A stretch of 29,701 nucleotides of DNA from an uncultured Porphyromonadaceae bacterium (GTDB taxonomy: Bacteria > Bacteroidota > Bacteroidia > Bacteroidales > Muribaculaceae), in the NCBI GenBank assembly GCA_905202215.1, contig CAJKRG010000036.1:1-29701 (forward strand), written 5' to 3'. This document shows positions 17,254-25,096 of this stretch, in pieces. The position numbers were made by a program, and so were the translations under genes. Below the pieces are notes generated by a model. It was given only the letters and a program-made list of their open reading frames with translations. It did no database searches and was not told where the DNA came from. Positions within the stretch are counted from its first letter, which is position 1. The number at the start of each line of letters is the position of its first letter.

Positions 17254-18087
17254 ATGAAAAACCTTATCGCGCGTTCCCTCTCAGGTATTGTCTATGTGGC
17301 ACTGATAGTAGGCGCAATCCTTTGCGGCAACACATATTTCACAATTCTGATGGCGGTTTTCATACTGCTGGGGATGCTTGAATTCCAGAAAATAGTCATG
17401 CGTGGCAAATCCGGTGCCAACAAAGCGGGCCGAGCACTCGACATTCTCGGAGCACTCGGCCTCTGCTGCCTTCCGGCTGTAAGCGAATACAATTTCGACG
17501 GAGCTCTCGCACTCATCTGCTATCTGATGATCTACCCTGTATTCCGATTTATAGCCGCCCTCTACGACAAGTCGGAATCTGCATTACGCGACACAGCCAT
17601 GTCAGTTCTATCCGTAAGCTATCTGGGTCTAGGCATAGGTCTGTTCAACACCGGATATATATTTGTCACCACCGAAAGCAAGACTCTCGCCCTGGTAATG
17701 TTCGTCATGATATGGCTAAACGATACAGGGGCTTTCTGTGTCGGATCGCTCATTGGGCGGCGCCGTCTTTTCGAACGCCTGTCACCAAAAAAATCATGGG
17801 AAGGATTTTTTGGAGGACTGGCATTCTGTGTACTTGCCGGTTATCTTTGCGGCACATGGCTTAATCTGCCTGTATTCAACACGGCCGAATGGATGCTCTA
17901 TGGTCTGATGGTATGTATTTTCTCTACTCTCGGCGATCTTTTCGAGTCATTCATCAAGCGAACACACGGCATAAAGGATTCGGGCCATCTCATACCCGGC
18001 CACGGCGGAATCCTCGACCGCATCGACTCTCTCCTGTTTGTAGCGCCAGCGACTTTTATTTTCCTTCTTCTATCCGATCTTTTCTGA
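17254..18087 (+). CDS. cdsA: Phosphatidate cytidylyltransferase (CDP-diacylglycerol synthase)
   Basis: Makes CDP-diacylglycerol from phosphatidic acid and CTP in the inner membrane, the branch point of phospholipid synthesis. The 277-aa protein is strongly hydrophobic with about seven to eight membrane helices. The C-terminal signature (about residues 232-258) is complete: S-x-x-K-R, then K-D, then the PGHGGILDRID core. Length is normal. It has its own promoter and is flanked by a terminator on each side, so it is a single-gene unit here. In many Bacteroidetes cdsA follows ftsH; here a polysaccharide locus lies upstream instead. Confidence 0.97.
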   Translation: MKNLIARSLSGIVYVALIVGAILCGNTYFTILMAVFILLGMLEFQKIVMRGKSGANKAGRALDILGALGLCCLPAVSEYNFDGALALICYLMIYPVFRFIAALYDKSESALRDTAMSVLSVSYLGLGIGLFNTGYIFVTTESKTLALVMFVMIWLNDTGAFCVGSLIGRRRLFERLSPKKSWEGFFGGLAFCVLAGYLCGTWLNLPVFNTAEWMLYGLMVCIFSTLGDLFESFIKRTHGIKDSGHLIPGHGGILDRIDSLLFVAPATFIFLLLSDLF

Positions 18088-18099
18088 TATAAGACTTAT

Positions 18100-18154
18100 A
18101 AACATTCAAAGTCCCCGTAAAAACAGAGGTTTTTTACGGGGACTTTGAATGTTT
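18100..18154. terminator. 24-bp perfect inverted repeat, probable bidirectional terminator
   Basis: The arms at 18100-18123 and 18131-18154 are perfectly complementary over 24 bases around a 7-base loop. The GC core GTCCCCGT/ACGGGGAC is flanked by A- and T-runs on both sides. It lies between the convergent ends of cdsA (+) and gpmI (-), ending 21 bases before the gpmI stop, so it most likely ends both transcripts. The arms are longer than a usual terminator stem. Confidence 0.85.
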
Positions 18155-18175
18155 GACAGTAATATACGACTGATA

Positions 18176-19693
18176 TCAGTCTTTGATCAAGTCTTTGCCG
18201 GTCATTTCAGCGGGCTGTTCGAGACCCATGATGTGGAGGAGCGAGGGTGCTACATCGGCAAGGATACCGTCTTCGGTCTTGGCGTCCTTGTTTTCGGTAA
18301 CGTAGACAAAAGGCACGGGGTTGAGCGAGTGGGCTGTATTTGGAGTGCCGTCGGCGTTTACAGCGTTGTCGGCATTACCGTGGTCAGCAATGATTATCAC
18401 CTCGTAGCCGTGAGCCTTGGCGGCCTCTACGGTGTCGTGGAGGCAGGTGTCGAGCGTCTCGACAGCCTTCTGGATGGCAGGATAAATGCCGGTGTGACCT
18501 ACCATGTCGCCGTTGGCGTAGTTCACCACGATATAATCGTATTTCTCGGTATCGATAGCCTCGACGAGTTTGTCTTTCACCTCATAGGCGCTCATTTCGG
18601 GCTTGAGATCGTAGGTAGCGACTTTGGGAGATGGAACCAGTGTGCGATCCTCGCCTTCGAAAGCGGCCTCACGGCCACCGTTGAAGAAGAAAGTGACATG
18701 AGCGTATTTCTCGGTCTCGGCGATATGAAGCTGCTTCTTGCCGAGCTTCGAAAGATATTCGGCAAGTGTATTCTGAACGTCTTCCTTGTTGAAAAGGATA
18801 TGTACGCCCTTGAACGACGAATCGTAGGGAGTCATGCAGTAGTACTGCAGGCCCGGTATGGTCTTCATGCCTTCCTCGGGCATATCGTGCTGTGTGAGAA
18901 CTTCGGTAAGCTCCTTGGCACGGTCGTTGCGGTAGTTGAAGAAAATCACACAGTCATCGGGCTTGATGGTGCCGTCGACAGTTGCGTTGTTGATAGGCTT
19001 GATGAACTCGTCGGTCACATCGTTGTCGTAGCTTGCCTGCATGGCAGCCACCATATCGGTAGCCTGTTCGCCCTTGCCGTCGACAAGAAGATCGTAGGCT
19101 TCCTTCACGCGGTTCCAGCGATGGTCGCGGTCCATAGCATAGAAACGGCCGATGATCGAAGCGATGACCCCGGCGCTTTCTGCGCAGTGAGCCTCGACGT
19201 CGCGGATAAAGCCGATTCCGCTGCGGGGGTCGGTGTCGCGTCCGTCCATAAAGCAATGGAGATACACCTTCTTGAGACCGTAATGCTTTGCGATATCGCA
19301 GAGCGCGAAAATATGGTCGAGCGAAGAGTGGACGCCGCCGGTCGAAGTAAGGCCCATGAAATGCATTGCCTGACCGGTGCGGGCGCAATATTCGAATGCG
19401 CTCTTCACCTCGGGATTCTCAAGAATCGAGCCGTCGGCGATGGCGCGGTTGATCTTCACGAGGTCCTGATATACGATACGACCGGCACCGATGTTGAGGT
19501 GACCGACCTCCGAGTTACCCATCTGTCCGTCGGGAAGACCGACGAATTCGCCGCTGGCCTGAAGTTCGGAGTGAGGATATGTCTTGAGAAGATAGTCCCA
19601 GTAAGGTGTGGGAGTGCTGTAGATGGCATTGGCATGGTCGTGCTTACCGACACCCCAGCCATCGAGAATGATAAGAAGTGCTTTATGTGCCAT
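18176..19693 (-). CDS. gpmI: 2,3-bisphosphoglycerate-independent phosphoglycerate mutase
   Basis: Interconverts 3- and 2-phosphoglycerate in glycolysis and gluconeogenesis, in the cytoplasm, with two divalent metal ions (commonly manganese). The 505-aa length is typical. The N-terminus shows LDGWG with metal ligand Asp11 and the phosphoserine nucleophile Ser61 in MGNSEVGHLNIGAGR. HSSLDHIFAL, FMDGRDTDPRSG, NYRNDRA, NYANGDMVGHTG and IADHGNAD hold the remaining substrate and metal residues, so it is a complete enzyme. It is the last gene of a minus-strand run, 27 bases after the small membrane protein, and ends at the large inverted repeat. A long open frame on the opposite strand is a codon-bias shadow. 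Confidence 0.98.
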   Translation of the reverse strand: MAHKALLIILDGWGVGKHDHANAIYSTPTPYWDYLLKTYPHSELQASGEFVGLPDGQMGNSEVGHLNIGAGRIVYQDLVKINRAIADGSILENPEVKSAFEYCARTGQAMHFMGLTSTGGVHSSLDHIFALCDIAKHYGLKKVYLHCFMDGRDTDPRSGIGFIRDVEAHCAESAGVIASIIGRFYAMDRDHRWNRVKEAYDLLVDGKGEQATDMVAAMQASYDNDVTDEFIKPINNATVDGTIKPDDCVIFFNYRNDRAKELTEVLTQHDMPEEGMKTIPGLQYYCMTPYDSSFKGVHILFNKEDVQNTLAEYLSKLGKKQLHIAETEKYAHVTFFFNGGREAAFEGEDRTLVPSPKVATYDLKPEMSAYEVKDKLVEAIDTEKYDYIVVNYANGDMVGHTGIYPAIQKAVETLDTCLHDTVEAAKAHGYEVIIIADHGNADNAVNADGTPNTAHSLNPVPFVYVTENKDAKTEDGILADVAPSLLHIMGLEQPAEMTGKDLIKD

Positions 19694-19720
19694 ATATGGT
19701 GTTGTTTTATGTTTATTAGT

Positions 19721-19942
19721 TTATTTTCCTTCCATGTCTTTCTCGCGTTCGCGGCGCAGACGTTCGCGACGTTTGAGATTGAAATGAAGCAGAACAAGGA
19801 TGACGACGGTGATGCCGATCGTTCCGAAATAATAGAGGGCGGAAGTATGTCCGGCGGCATATTCGGGATAACCGATATATGCCATTACGGCCAGATAGAC
19901 GGCCAAGACCAGGGGAAGGACTGTAGAACGCTTAACTTGCAT
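19721..19942 (-). CDS. Small two-helix membrane protein of unknown function
   Basis: A 73-aa protein with two predicted membrane helices (about residues 8-25 and 38-55) and a strongly basic then acidic C-terminal tail rich in Arg, Lys and Glu (RRERLRREREKDMEGK). The N-terminal part is short, so the topology is probably a hairpin with the charged tail in the cytoplasm. I do not recognise a family. The start codon lies inside the last codons of the exonuclease gene (11-base overlap), and gpmI starts 27 bases downstream, so it is translated from a shared mRNA and is very likely a real gene, not a chance frame. Confidence 0.75.
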   Translation of the reverse strand: MQVKRSTVLPLVLAVYLAVMAYIGYPEYAAGHTSALYYFGTIGITVVILVLLHFNLKRRERLRREREKDMEGK

Positions 19943-20558
19943 TTGCAGAATGGCGGAATGGCGAAGCGAGGCCGTCGAAGCGCCCGTCGCGCAGGTGAAG
20001 ATAAAGCCTCAGGCACGCCCATGCGTCGAGTGCCGCATAGGATTGCTGGGCGGGCGTCAGCACGTCGGCCTCCCAGTTGGTGAGACGCTGGGTCTTTGAT
20101 ATGCGTTCGCCGAAGACTATGCCGTATATTTTCTGAAGCGAAATATCGGTTATGTCGAATTTCTTTACATATTCCTGAAGATCTATAAACCCTTTAGGAT
20201 CTATGTCGCCCGAACGCCGGAGCACATTGAAATCGTCGTGAACCGACAACCCGATCTTGGTGATATCGGGATTCTCGAGAAAATCCTTAAGCTGCGCGCA
20301 AATTCCGATTTTATTAAGACGGAAGAGGAAGCAGCGCTCCATAGTGGCTATCTGCATTAGAGCGACCTTATGCACACATCCCTTTCGGAACGAGGGGCGT
20401 GTTTCGGTGTCGAAACCGACTATTGTCTCATTACCGAGCGCGCGCAAGGCGGCATGAGCCTCGGCTGCAGAATCGATAAGAGATATCGCTGCCGGATAAG
20501 TGATAACCGGCATCTGCGACAATGCATCCTTGCTGATATTTATCTCGAATCGGTCCAT
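19932..20558 (-). CDS. DEDDy-type 3'-5' exonuclease domain protein (RNase D/WRN-like)
   Basis: A stand-alone 208-aa exonuclease domain, likely acting on RNA or DNA 3' ends in the cytoplasm. Exo I: Asp50 and Glu52 in GFDTETRP; Exo II: the Asp108-Asp109 pair in GLSVHDD; Exo III: Tyr174 and Asp178 in YAALDAW, the DEDDy pattern. All four acidic positions are present. It lacks the HRDC domains of true RNase D, so it belongs with the short WRN-exonuclease-like proteins common in Bacteroidetes. The substrate is unknown. It overlaps the next gene by 11 bases. A TAACTTTG -7 box upstream (20583-20576) suggests a promoter inside the biotin-to-gpmI run. Confidence 0.9.
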   Translation of the reverse strand: MDRFEINISKDALSQMPVITYPAAISLIDSAAEAHAALRALGNETIVGFDTETRPSFRKGCVHKVALMQIATMERCFLFRLNKIGICAQLKDFLENPDITKIGLSVHDDFNVLRRSGDIDPKGFIDLQEYVKKFDITDISLQKIYGIVFGERISKTQRLTNWEADVLTPAQQSYAALDAWACLRLYLHLRDGRFDGLASPFRHSANAS

Positions 20559-20575
20559 GAGAGTCTAATGTCCTG

Positions 20576-20583
20576 CAAAGTTA
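20576..20583 (-). promoter_or_regulatory. -7 box upstream of the exonuclease gene
   Basis: TAACTTTG on the minus strand matches TAnnTTTG exactly and lies 17 bases before the start codon. No clear TTTG is found 19-20 bases upstream. It could let exonuclease, the small protein and gpmI be expressed independently of the biotin genes; no terminator separates them from bioD. Confidence 0.5.
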
Positions 20584-20610
20584 CTCAATAAGGGGGAGAC
20601 GGCGAGAAGT

Positions 20611-21258
20611 TTAACTTTTTTTAGTCATTGACGGTATCTCTATCAGCTCCGTCATCGGGAAATGCCGGTTCAGATAGCGTTTAAGAAAACCGAGAGTATC
20701 TTCGGCGATTACAGTATCCGAATCGAAATGATGGTTGAACACCACAGCCTTGAGATCGATGCCACGTGCCTTGACAGCCTCAAGCGAAAGGACAGTATGG
20801 TTTATGGATCCGAGCCGTGCGTTGGACACAAGCATCATCGGGAGTTTACGTGACGCTACATAATCGATGGTGAAAGTTTCGTCATCGACAGGCACCATCA
20901 GCCCCCCTGCTCCTTCTATCAGCACTATGTCGTAGTTCTCAAGCAGCTTTTCCGTAGCCTTATCCACAAGTGTCAGGTCTATCTCCCGGCCATCGATACG
21001 GGCCGCGAGCTGAGCGGATGCAGGATATGAGAATATGATAGGTGCCGTAGTGCCGTCAAGATCTTCAGGCAGCATACCGACTCCGCACAGACGACGGTGA
21101 GCCACAATATCTTCCGATTCTCCGACACATCCTGTCTGTATAAATTTCTGGGTAGCGACACTATAGCCGCTGTCCATAAAACGCCGCGCCAGAAATGCAG
21201 TCGCGTATGTCTTTCCGGCATCTGTATCGATGCCGCTCACAAAAATTGCCTGTTTCAT
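20611..21258 (-). CDS. bioD: Dethiobiotin synthetase
   Basis: Closes the ureido ring: converts 7,8-diaminopelargonate plus CO2 and ATP to dethiobiotin, the penultimate step of biotin synthesis. The 215-aa protein has the P-loop GIDTDAGKT (residues 9-17), the substrate-binding QKFIQTG segment (the Pro usual after the Lys is Phe here), and IEGAGGLMVP (Glu115) for metal and ATP binding. Length is typical. The start codon overlaps the stop of the BioG-BioC gene in an ATGA arrangement, so translation is coupled. BioF, BioA and BioB are not in the window and must be elsewhere if the pathway is complete. Confidence 0.96.
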   Translation of the reverse strand: MKQAIFVSGIDTDAGKTYATAFLARRFMDSGYSVATQKFIQTGCVGESEDIVAHRRLCGVGMLPEDLDGTTAPIIFSYPASAQLAARIDGREIDLTLVDKATEKLLENYDIVLIEGAGGLMVPVDDETFTIDYVASRKLPMMLVSNARLGSINHTVLSLEAVKARGIDLKAVVFNHHFDSDTVIAEDTLGFLKRYLNRHFPMTELIEIPSMTKKS

Positions 21259-22646
21259 TTTTTTCTAAGCAGAAAAAGTGTCGGTCGATAGGATATTCTA
21301 TATTTTCCGTCAAGATCGCACGGAAAAGCCTCTATTGCCTGTCGCATTGCCGCCGGACCGACCCCTCGGCCAAGCGAGTTCACACCAGTGGCTTTTAGGT
21401 GACGGAAAACATCGGCGGCAGTGTCGAATTCCATTTCCACCTCATATGTATCCGCCGCAAGACATTCGAAAGACTCCGGAGTGACAGCCTGCCATTCCTC
21501 AGGTTGGAGCAACGGAAGACCGCGGCCTGTGGCAGCCTCGACAGCCGAAAGATTGCCTGCCACATATGTGCCGACCAACAGAAGCCCTCCGGGCATAAGA
21601 ATTCTCGCACATTCCTCCATAAAGCGGGATGGCGAATTAAACCACTGCACCGTCGAAGCGCTCGCAATGAGATCGGCCGATTCCGACGGAGTGCGCATGA
21701 GCTGTAGCTCAGCGTCTGTTTTCCGGAATATACGGTGCGCACCTGTAACAGGCGCCTCCGACGCCAGATCCCACATTTCAAGAGTCCCGAATCGACCCGC
21801 AAACGCGTCAAGAACACGCGAGAGTTTGCCCGTACCTGATCCAATCTCTATCGTGCGCGAACCCCGTCTGCAGATATGAGCGGGAACATCATGACGCTCC
21901 ATAAGCTGACGCATGCGCTCCACCAGGCCGTCCTGTACCGTAGCATTAGTGTCGTACGATACAACGCCAGCAGCAAAACGGTCGCACGTCAGATCCTTGT
22001 CGAGCACGAAGCGGTCGAGTATAGTCTGAAAATCCGGCAGATGCGCTCCATCGACCAATATCCGAGGCGTATCCTCCCATGCACGCCATTGGTTTGAGGC
22101 CGGGAAAATGGCATCATCACGGCTGATGACGGCACGGTCGAAGCGGCTGTCGAGCACAGGAGCAAAAAAATCGCGTGGCAGAAACTCTTCGAGTTCGGCC
22201 TTCAGTTCGGAAATATCACGCCGGGGCATTGCTGCGGCAAAACGGGCATAAGCCTCGCGCGAGCCGGCCACACGCCGATAGAATTTGACAAGATTCCGTT
22301 CGTCAAGCCCGTCGAGTGTTCCCTGAAAGATAGCCGGAGGGATACCTCTGAGAGCATCAACAGGCGCCAGTGTGCCGTTGACAGCCAGTCGCAACGTGAC
22401 ACGTGCCGCAATCGGCGCCGAAGCCGCAGCTGCAGCATAGACACCCAGCGACCAGGCCACGATGCATATTTCGTCGTAGGGGGCTGTACAATTCCAGTCG
22501 AGTATGAAATCGCGGTAATCCCACACAACCATTATATCATAGCCATGACGGTGCAGCCTTTCGAAAGGTGTGCTGTCCATGGCCCATCCGGCAAAAATCA
22601 CTATCAGCCGGCGATTATCATTTTTATCTATAAACTTACACTGCAT
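21255..22646 (-). CDS. BioG-BioC fusion: pimeloyl-ACP methyl esterase plus malonyl-ACP methyltransferase
   Basis: A 463-aa fusion of the first and last dedicated enzymes of pimeloyl-ACP synthesis. Residues about 1-215 are BioG (DUF452, alpha/beta hydrolase): FAGWAMD near the N-terminus, nucleophile Ser66 in VAWSLG, and DGAHLPDF with the likely catalytic His. Residues about 225-463 are BioC, a SAM-dependent methyltransferase: motif I EIGSGTGKLSR, then SASTVQWFNSP and a Gly-rich post-motif. BioC masks malonyl-ACP as a methyl ester so fatty-acid synthase can elongate it; BioG removes the ester. The ATG at 22646 is chosen over the in-frame TTG at 22667 because it avoids overlapping the upstream gene and fits the family N-terminus. 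The order, esterase first, is as in known Bacteroidetes fusions. Confidence 0.93.
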   Translation of the reverse strand: MQCKFIDKNDNRRLIVIFAGWAMDSTPFERLHRHGYDIMVVWDYRDFILDWNCTAPYDEICIVAWSLGVYAAAAASAPIAARVTLRLAVNGTLAPVDALRGIPPAIFQGTLDGLDERNLVKFYRRVAGSREAYARFAAAMPRRDISELKAELEEFLPRDFFAPVLDSRFDRAVISRDDAIFPASNQWRAWEDTPRILVDGAHLPDFQTILDRFVLDKDLTCDRFAAGVVSYDTNATVQDGLVERMRQLMERHDVPAHICRRGSRTIEIGSGTGKLSRVLDAFAGRFGTLEMWDLASEAPVTGAHRIFRKTDAELQLMRTPSESADLIASASTVQWFNSPSRFMEECARILMPGGLLLVGTYVAGNLSAVEAATGRGLPLLQPEEWQAVTPESFECLAADTYEVEMEFDTAADVFRHLKATGVNSLGRGVGPAAMRQAIEAFPCDLDGKYRISYRPTLFLLRKK

Positions 22647-22653
22647 TGCGGGA

Positions 22654-23295
22654 CTACAAGTAATCAACGAATGCCGTCACCACCCCGACAACAGCCATAG
22701 CTGCCAGCAATATGCCTATGATACGATTTATCAGTTTGAGCGAGCGCATGTTGATACGGCGTCCGAGATGGGCCACCAATGCCGTTATCCCGTACCACCA
22801 CAACAATGCTCCGCCAAAAATAGAGGCATAGGCTATTATATAATGATGGATGGCATATTCGGGCTGAATGAGCGTAAACTGCGCGAAAAGGCCTATGATA
22901 AAGAAAAGTATCAGCGGATTGGAAAAGGTCAGAAGAAAGCCGGTGGCGATATCGCTCCAATAATTCGGAGCATTGACTGTTCCGGCCGTCTTAAGCGCGC
23001 GAGTCGGATTCTTTCGGAAAAGATATATGCCGAACACAGCAAGCACAATGCTGCCTATAACCTGTATCGCGAACTGGTGGGAGTCGATAAAATCTGTAAT
23101 GAAGCTAAGACAGAAACCTGTGAGCAGGCAATATGCGAGATCGCTCAAAGCCGCGCCTATACCGGTGAAAAACGCCGGCCAGCGACCTTTGCTTAGGGTA
23201 CGCTGAATGACGAGCATACCGATCGGCCCCATAGGCGCCGAGATAAGCGCGCCGACACCGAGTCCTCGCGGCAATATGTATAAAATCTGCTCCAT
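22654..23295 (-). CDS. LysE/RhtB-family exporter
   Basis: Inner-membrane exporter of the LysE superfamily, which exports amino acids or related small solutes. The 213-aa protein has about six hydrophobic helices and the family N-terminus: GVGALISAPMGPIGMLVIQRTLSKGR, where the Gly-Pro-rich loop is the signature. The ATG at 23295 is preferred over an upstream in-frame start at 23334 because it begins immediately before the first helix. The gene ends seven bases before bioG-bioC and shares its mRNA, but no link to biotin is established. The substrate is unknown. Confidence 0.88.
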   Translation of the reverse strand: MEQILYILPRGLGVGALISAPMGPIGMLVIQRTLSKGRWPAFFTGIGAALSDLAYCLLTGFCLSFITDFIDSHQFAIQVIGSIVLAVFGIYLFRKNPTRALKTAGTVNAPNYWSDIATGFLLTFSNPLILFFIIGLFAQFTLIQPEYAIHHYIIAYASIFGGALLWWYGITALVAHLGRRINMRSLKLINRIIGILLAAMAVVGVVTAFVDYL

Positions 23296-23311
23296 TTCGT
23301 AAACGTGATTG

Positions 23312-23319
23312 CAAAAATA
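23312..23319 (-). promoter_or_regulatory. -7 box of the exporter-biotin operon
   Basis: TATTTTTG on the minus strand, an exact TAnnTTTG match, 16 bases before the exporter start codon. No good -33 element is visible. It is divergent from the GH25 promoter within a 92-base intergenic space. Confidence 0.55.
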
Positions 23320-23373
23320 CACAAACCGCAGCAATTTCCGGCTCTGTCGGGTCGGAAATATTAATCTTTTTAC

Positions 23374-23381
23374 TAAATTTG
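23374..23381 (+). promoter_or_regulatory. -7 box directly before the GH25 start codon
   Basis: TAAATTTG matches TAnnTTTG exactly and ends six bases before the GH25 ATG at 23388. Transcription would start at or within about two bases of the A of the ATG, predicting a leaderless mRNA. No clear -33 TTTG is visible. Confidence 0.55.
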
Positions 23382-23387
23382 CGCCCC

Positions 23388-24380
23388 ATGAAACGCTCTG
23401 TCCTCATCTCAATCCGCTTTTTCATCATATTTGCAGCCGCGATGACACTGGTCAGCGCAGGCAGCCGTTCCGCAGTAAAAGAGGGTGAACTGCGCACTTC
23501 CCGCTATGTATATACCGGAGGGGTAGCCGACGGTAAACAGCACGGATTCGGCATATGCCGTTATACCAACGGCAATATATACTGCGGTTACTGGAATATG
23601 GGATACAAAGAAGGCCTCGGCCGCATGGAGTTTGCCGACGGCAGCATGGATTTCGGAATCTGGCGTCAAGGCATACTCAACGCTCCCAAAGGCCGTAAAT
23701 TCACAGTCGGGAAACGTTGCTACGGCATTGACGCCGCCAAATATCAGAAAAATATCGACTGGACATCGCTTTCGCTCAAGGCCCGTGCCGACGGAACTGT
23801 AGTACCGTCGGGCAAAGGAGCCGGATATCTTCAGCCCGTGCTTTTCGCACTTATAAAAAGTACAGAAGGTGTCACTGTAAAGGATCCGTATTTCAAGCGA
23901 AACTTCGAAGGAGCGAAAAAAGCCGGAATCATACGAGGCGCATATCATTTTCTTGGAGTAAATTCTCCTGTAGACGAGCAGGTGAAATTTTTTATAGAAA
24001 ATACACCACTCGAAAAAGGCGATCTGCCACCGGTGCTCGATCTTGAGATCAGCAAAAAGACCATGCGGCAGCAACATGCCAAGATATGCCGCATGGCTCT
24101 GCAATGGCTAAAAGCCATCGAGGCTCATTACGGTGTAAAGCCGATTATCTACACCTATGAAAATTACTATAAGGATTATCTCAAAGGACACGGATTCGAC
24201 GAATATGACTTCTGGATCGCACGCTATGGAGCCGAACCCTCGGCAAGACGCTGGGAGATCTGGCAACTCACCGACAAAGGAGTGTGTACAGGTATAAACC
24301 ACAAGGTAGACATCGATCTTTTCAGAGGCTCATATCGCGACCTCAAAAAATACGTGAAAACCAAAGGTATAAGACAATGA
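23388..24380 (+). CDS. Secreted MORN-repeat GH25 muramidase
   Basis: Predicted N-acetylmuramidase cutting the peptidoglycan glycan backbone, 330 aa. In order: signal peptide or N-terminal anchor (about 1-25), two to three MORN-like repeats (about 40-92: GGVADGKQHGFGICRY, GYWNMGYKEGLGRMEF, then a degenerate third), and the GH25 barrel (about 111-320). Catalytic features: Asp115 in YGIDAAKYQ, and Asp218 with proton donor Glu220 in PPVLDLE; VDIDLF closes the fold. The start at 23388 is chosen over the in-frame TTG at 23379, which lies inside the -7 box. Its stop overlaps the next start (ATGA), coupling it to the PrsW-like protease. It may act on the cell's own wall or on competitors; no immunity gene is recognised next to it. 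Confidence 0.9.
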   Translation: MKRSVLISIRFFIIFAAAMTLVSAGSRSAVKEGELRTSRYVYTGGVADGKQHGFGICRYTNGNIYCGYWNMGYKEGLGRMEFADGSMDFGIWRQGILNAPKGRKFTVGKRCYGIDAAKYQKNIDWTSLSLKARADGTVVPSGKGAGYLQPVLFALIKSTEGVTVKDPYFKRNFEGAKKAGIIRGAYHFLGVNSPVDEQVKFFIENTPLEKGDLPPVLDLEISKKTMRQQHAKICRMALQWLKAIEAHYGVKPIIYTYENYYKDYLKGHGFDEYDFWIARYGAEPSARRWEIWQLTDKGVCTGINHKVDIDLFRGSYRDLKKYVKTKGIRQ

Positions 24381-25066
24381 TTTCGACAATTCTCATGACC
24401 ATAGCAGCCGCAGCACCCGTTTTGATTCTCACAAACCTAATACTGCGACGCTCCGCAGACGAACCACAAAAATGGCTGATCGGATCGGCGATAGCCGGAG
24501 TTCTGGCTGCCATGTTGGCGACAGCCGCGGTCACACTCACTCTGCCCGACTTCGAGGTCGAGTCGTTCGGAGGTACCTTGGTCGACGCATTCTGCCGAGC
24601 CGCCATTCCCGAAGAATGCTTCAAACTGCTGTTGCTCTTCATTGTGGCCAAATGCTGCGAAAGCTTCAACGAGATATTCGACGGAATCACATATGCCGTA
24701 TGCCTTGCAATGGGTTTCGCCTTCTTCGAAAATGTAACTTATCTTATCACCTCAGACAACGGATGGTTTTTCACAGGTGTTCTCCGTGCGCTCGTGTCGG
24801 TACCGGCTCACTACTTTTTCGCCATCATCATGGGTGCATTCTTCTCGCTCGCATGGTTCGACACACGCAACCGCACACTGAACTCGTTTCTGGCGCTCAC
24901 ACTTCCGGTGTGCGCCCACGGAATTTTTGATGCACTATTTCTGGAAAGCCCGATTGTCGAATACGGCAGTGCCGTGCTCATCGTTGTTTCCGTCCTTTTC
25001 TTTAAGAAACTACGACTTTATGCCTCTACGCTCGTCAGCCGCCGTCTGAGTATGGAATTAAACTGA
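24377..25066 (+). CDS. PrsW-family intramembrane metalloprotease-like protein
   Basis: A 229-aa polytopic protein with about six to seven membrane helices. The PrsW motifs are all visible: E-E-x-x-K (Glu79, Glu80, Lys83), F-F-E-N-x-x-Y (Glu118), H-Y-F-F-A (His145) and H-G-I-F-D (His181, Asp185). In Bacillus subtilis PrsW cuts the anti-sigma factor RsiW; the family also contains proteins without shown proteolytic activity. Here the start codon overlaps the muramidase stop in ATGA, so the two are translated together; an envelope-stress or wall-remodelling link is inference. The ATG at 24377 is preferred over an upstream in-frame start inside the GH25 gene. No anti-sigma substrate is in the window. 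Confidence 0.9.
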   Translation: MISTILMTIAAAAPVLILTNLILRRSADEPQKWLIGSAIAGVLAAMLATAAVTLTLPDFEVESFGGTLVDAFCRAAIPEECFKLLLLFIVAKCCESFNEIFDGITYAVCLAMGFAFFENVTYLITSDNGWFFTGVLRALVSVPAHYFFAIIMGAFFSLAWFDTRNRTLNSFLALTLPVCAHGIFDALFLESPIVEYGSAVLIVVSVLFFKKLRLYASTLVSRRLSMELN

Positions 25067-25096
25067 CAGGAAGACAGACGAACGCCCTCTAAATCA

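Noticed and set aside
17148..17381. Frame of 77 codons spanning the terminator before cdsA
   Set aside because: It would start just before the terminator stem and run through the cdsA promoter and start; not a credible gene.
18149..20083. 644-codon plus-strand frame opposite gpmI and the small membrane gene
   Set aside because: It spans three real minus-strand genes and the big hairpin, and encodes no recognisable domain.
22570..23196. 208-codon plus-strand frame opposite the LysE exporter
   Set aside because: Shadow; the minus frame is a typical six-helix LysE protein with the family loop.
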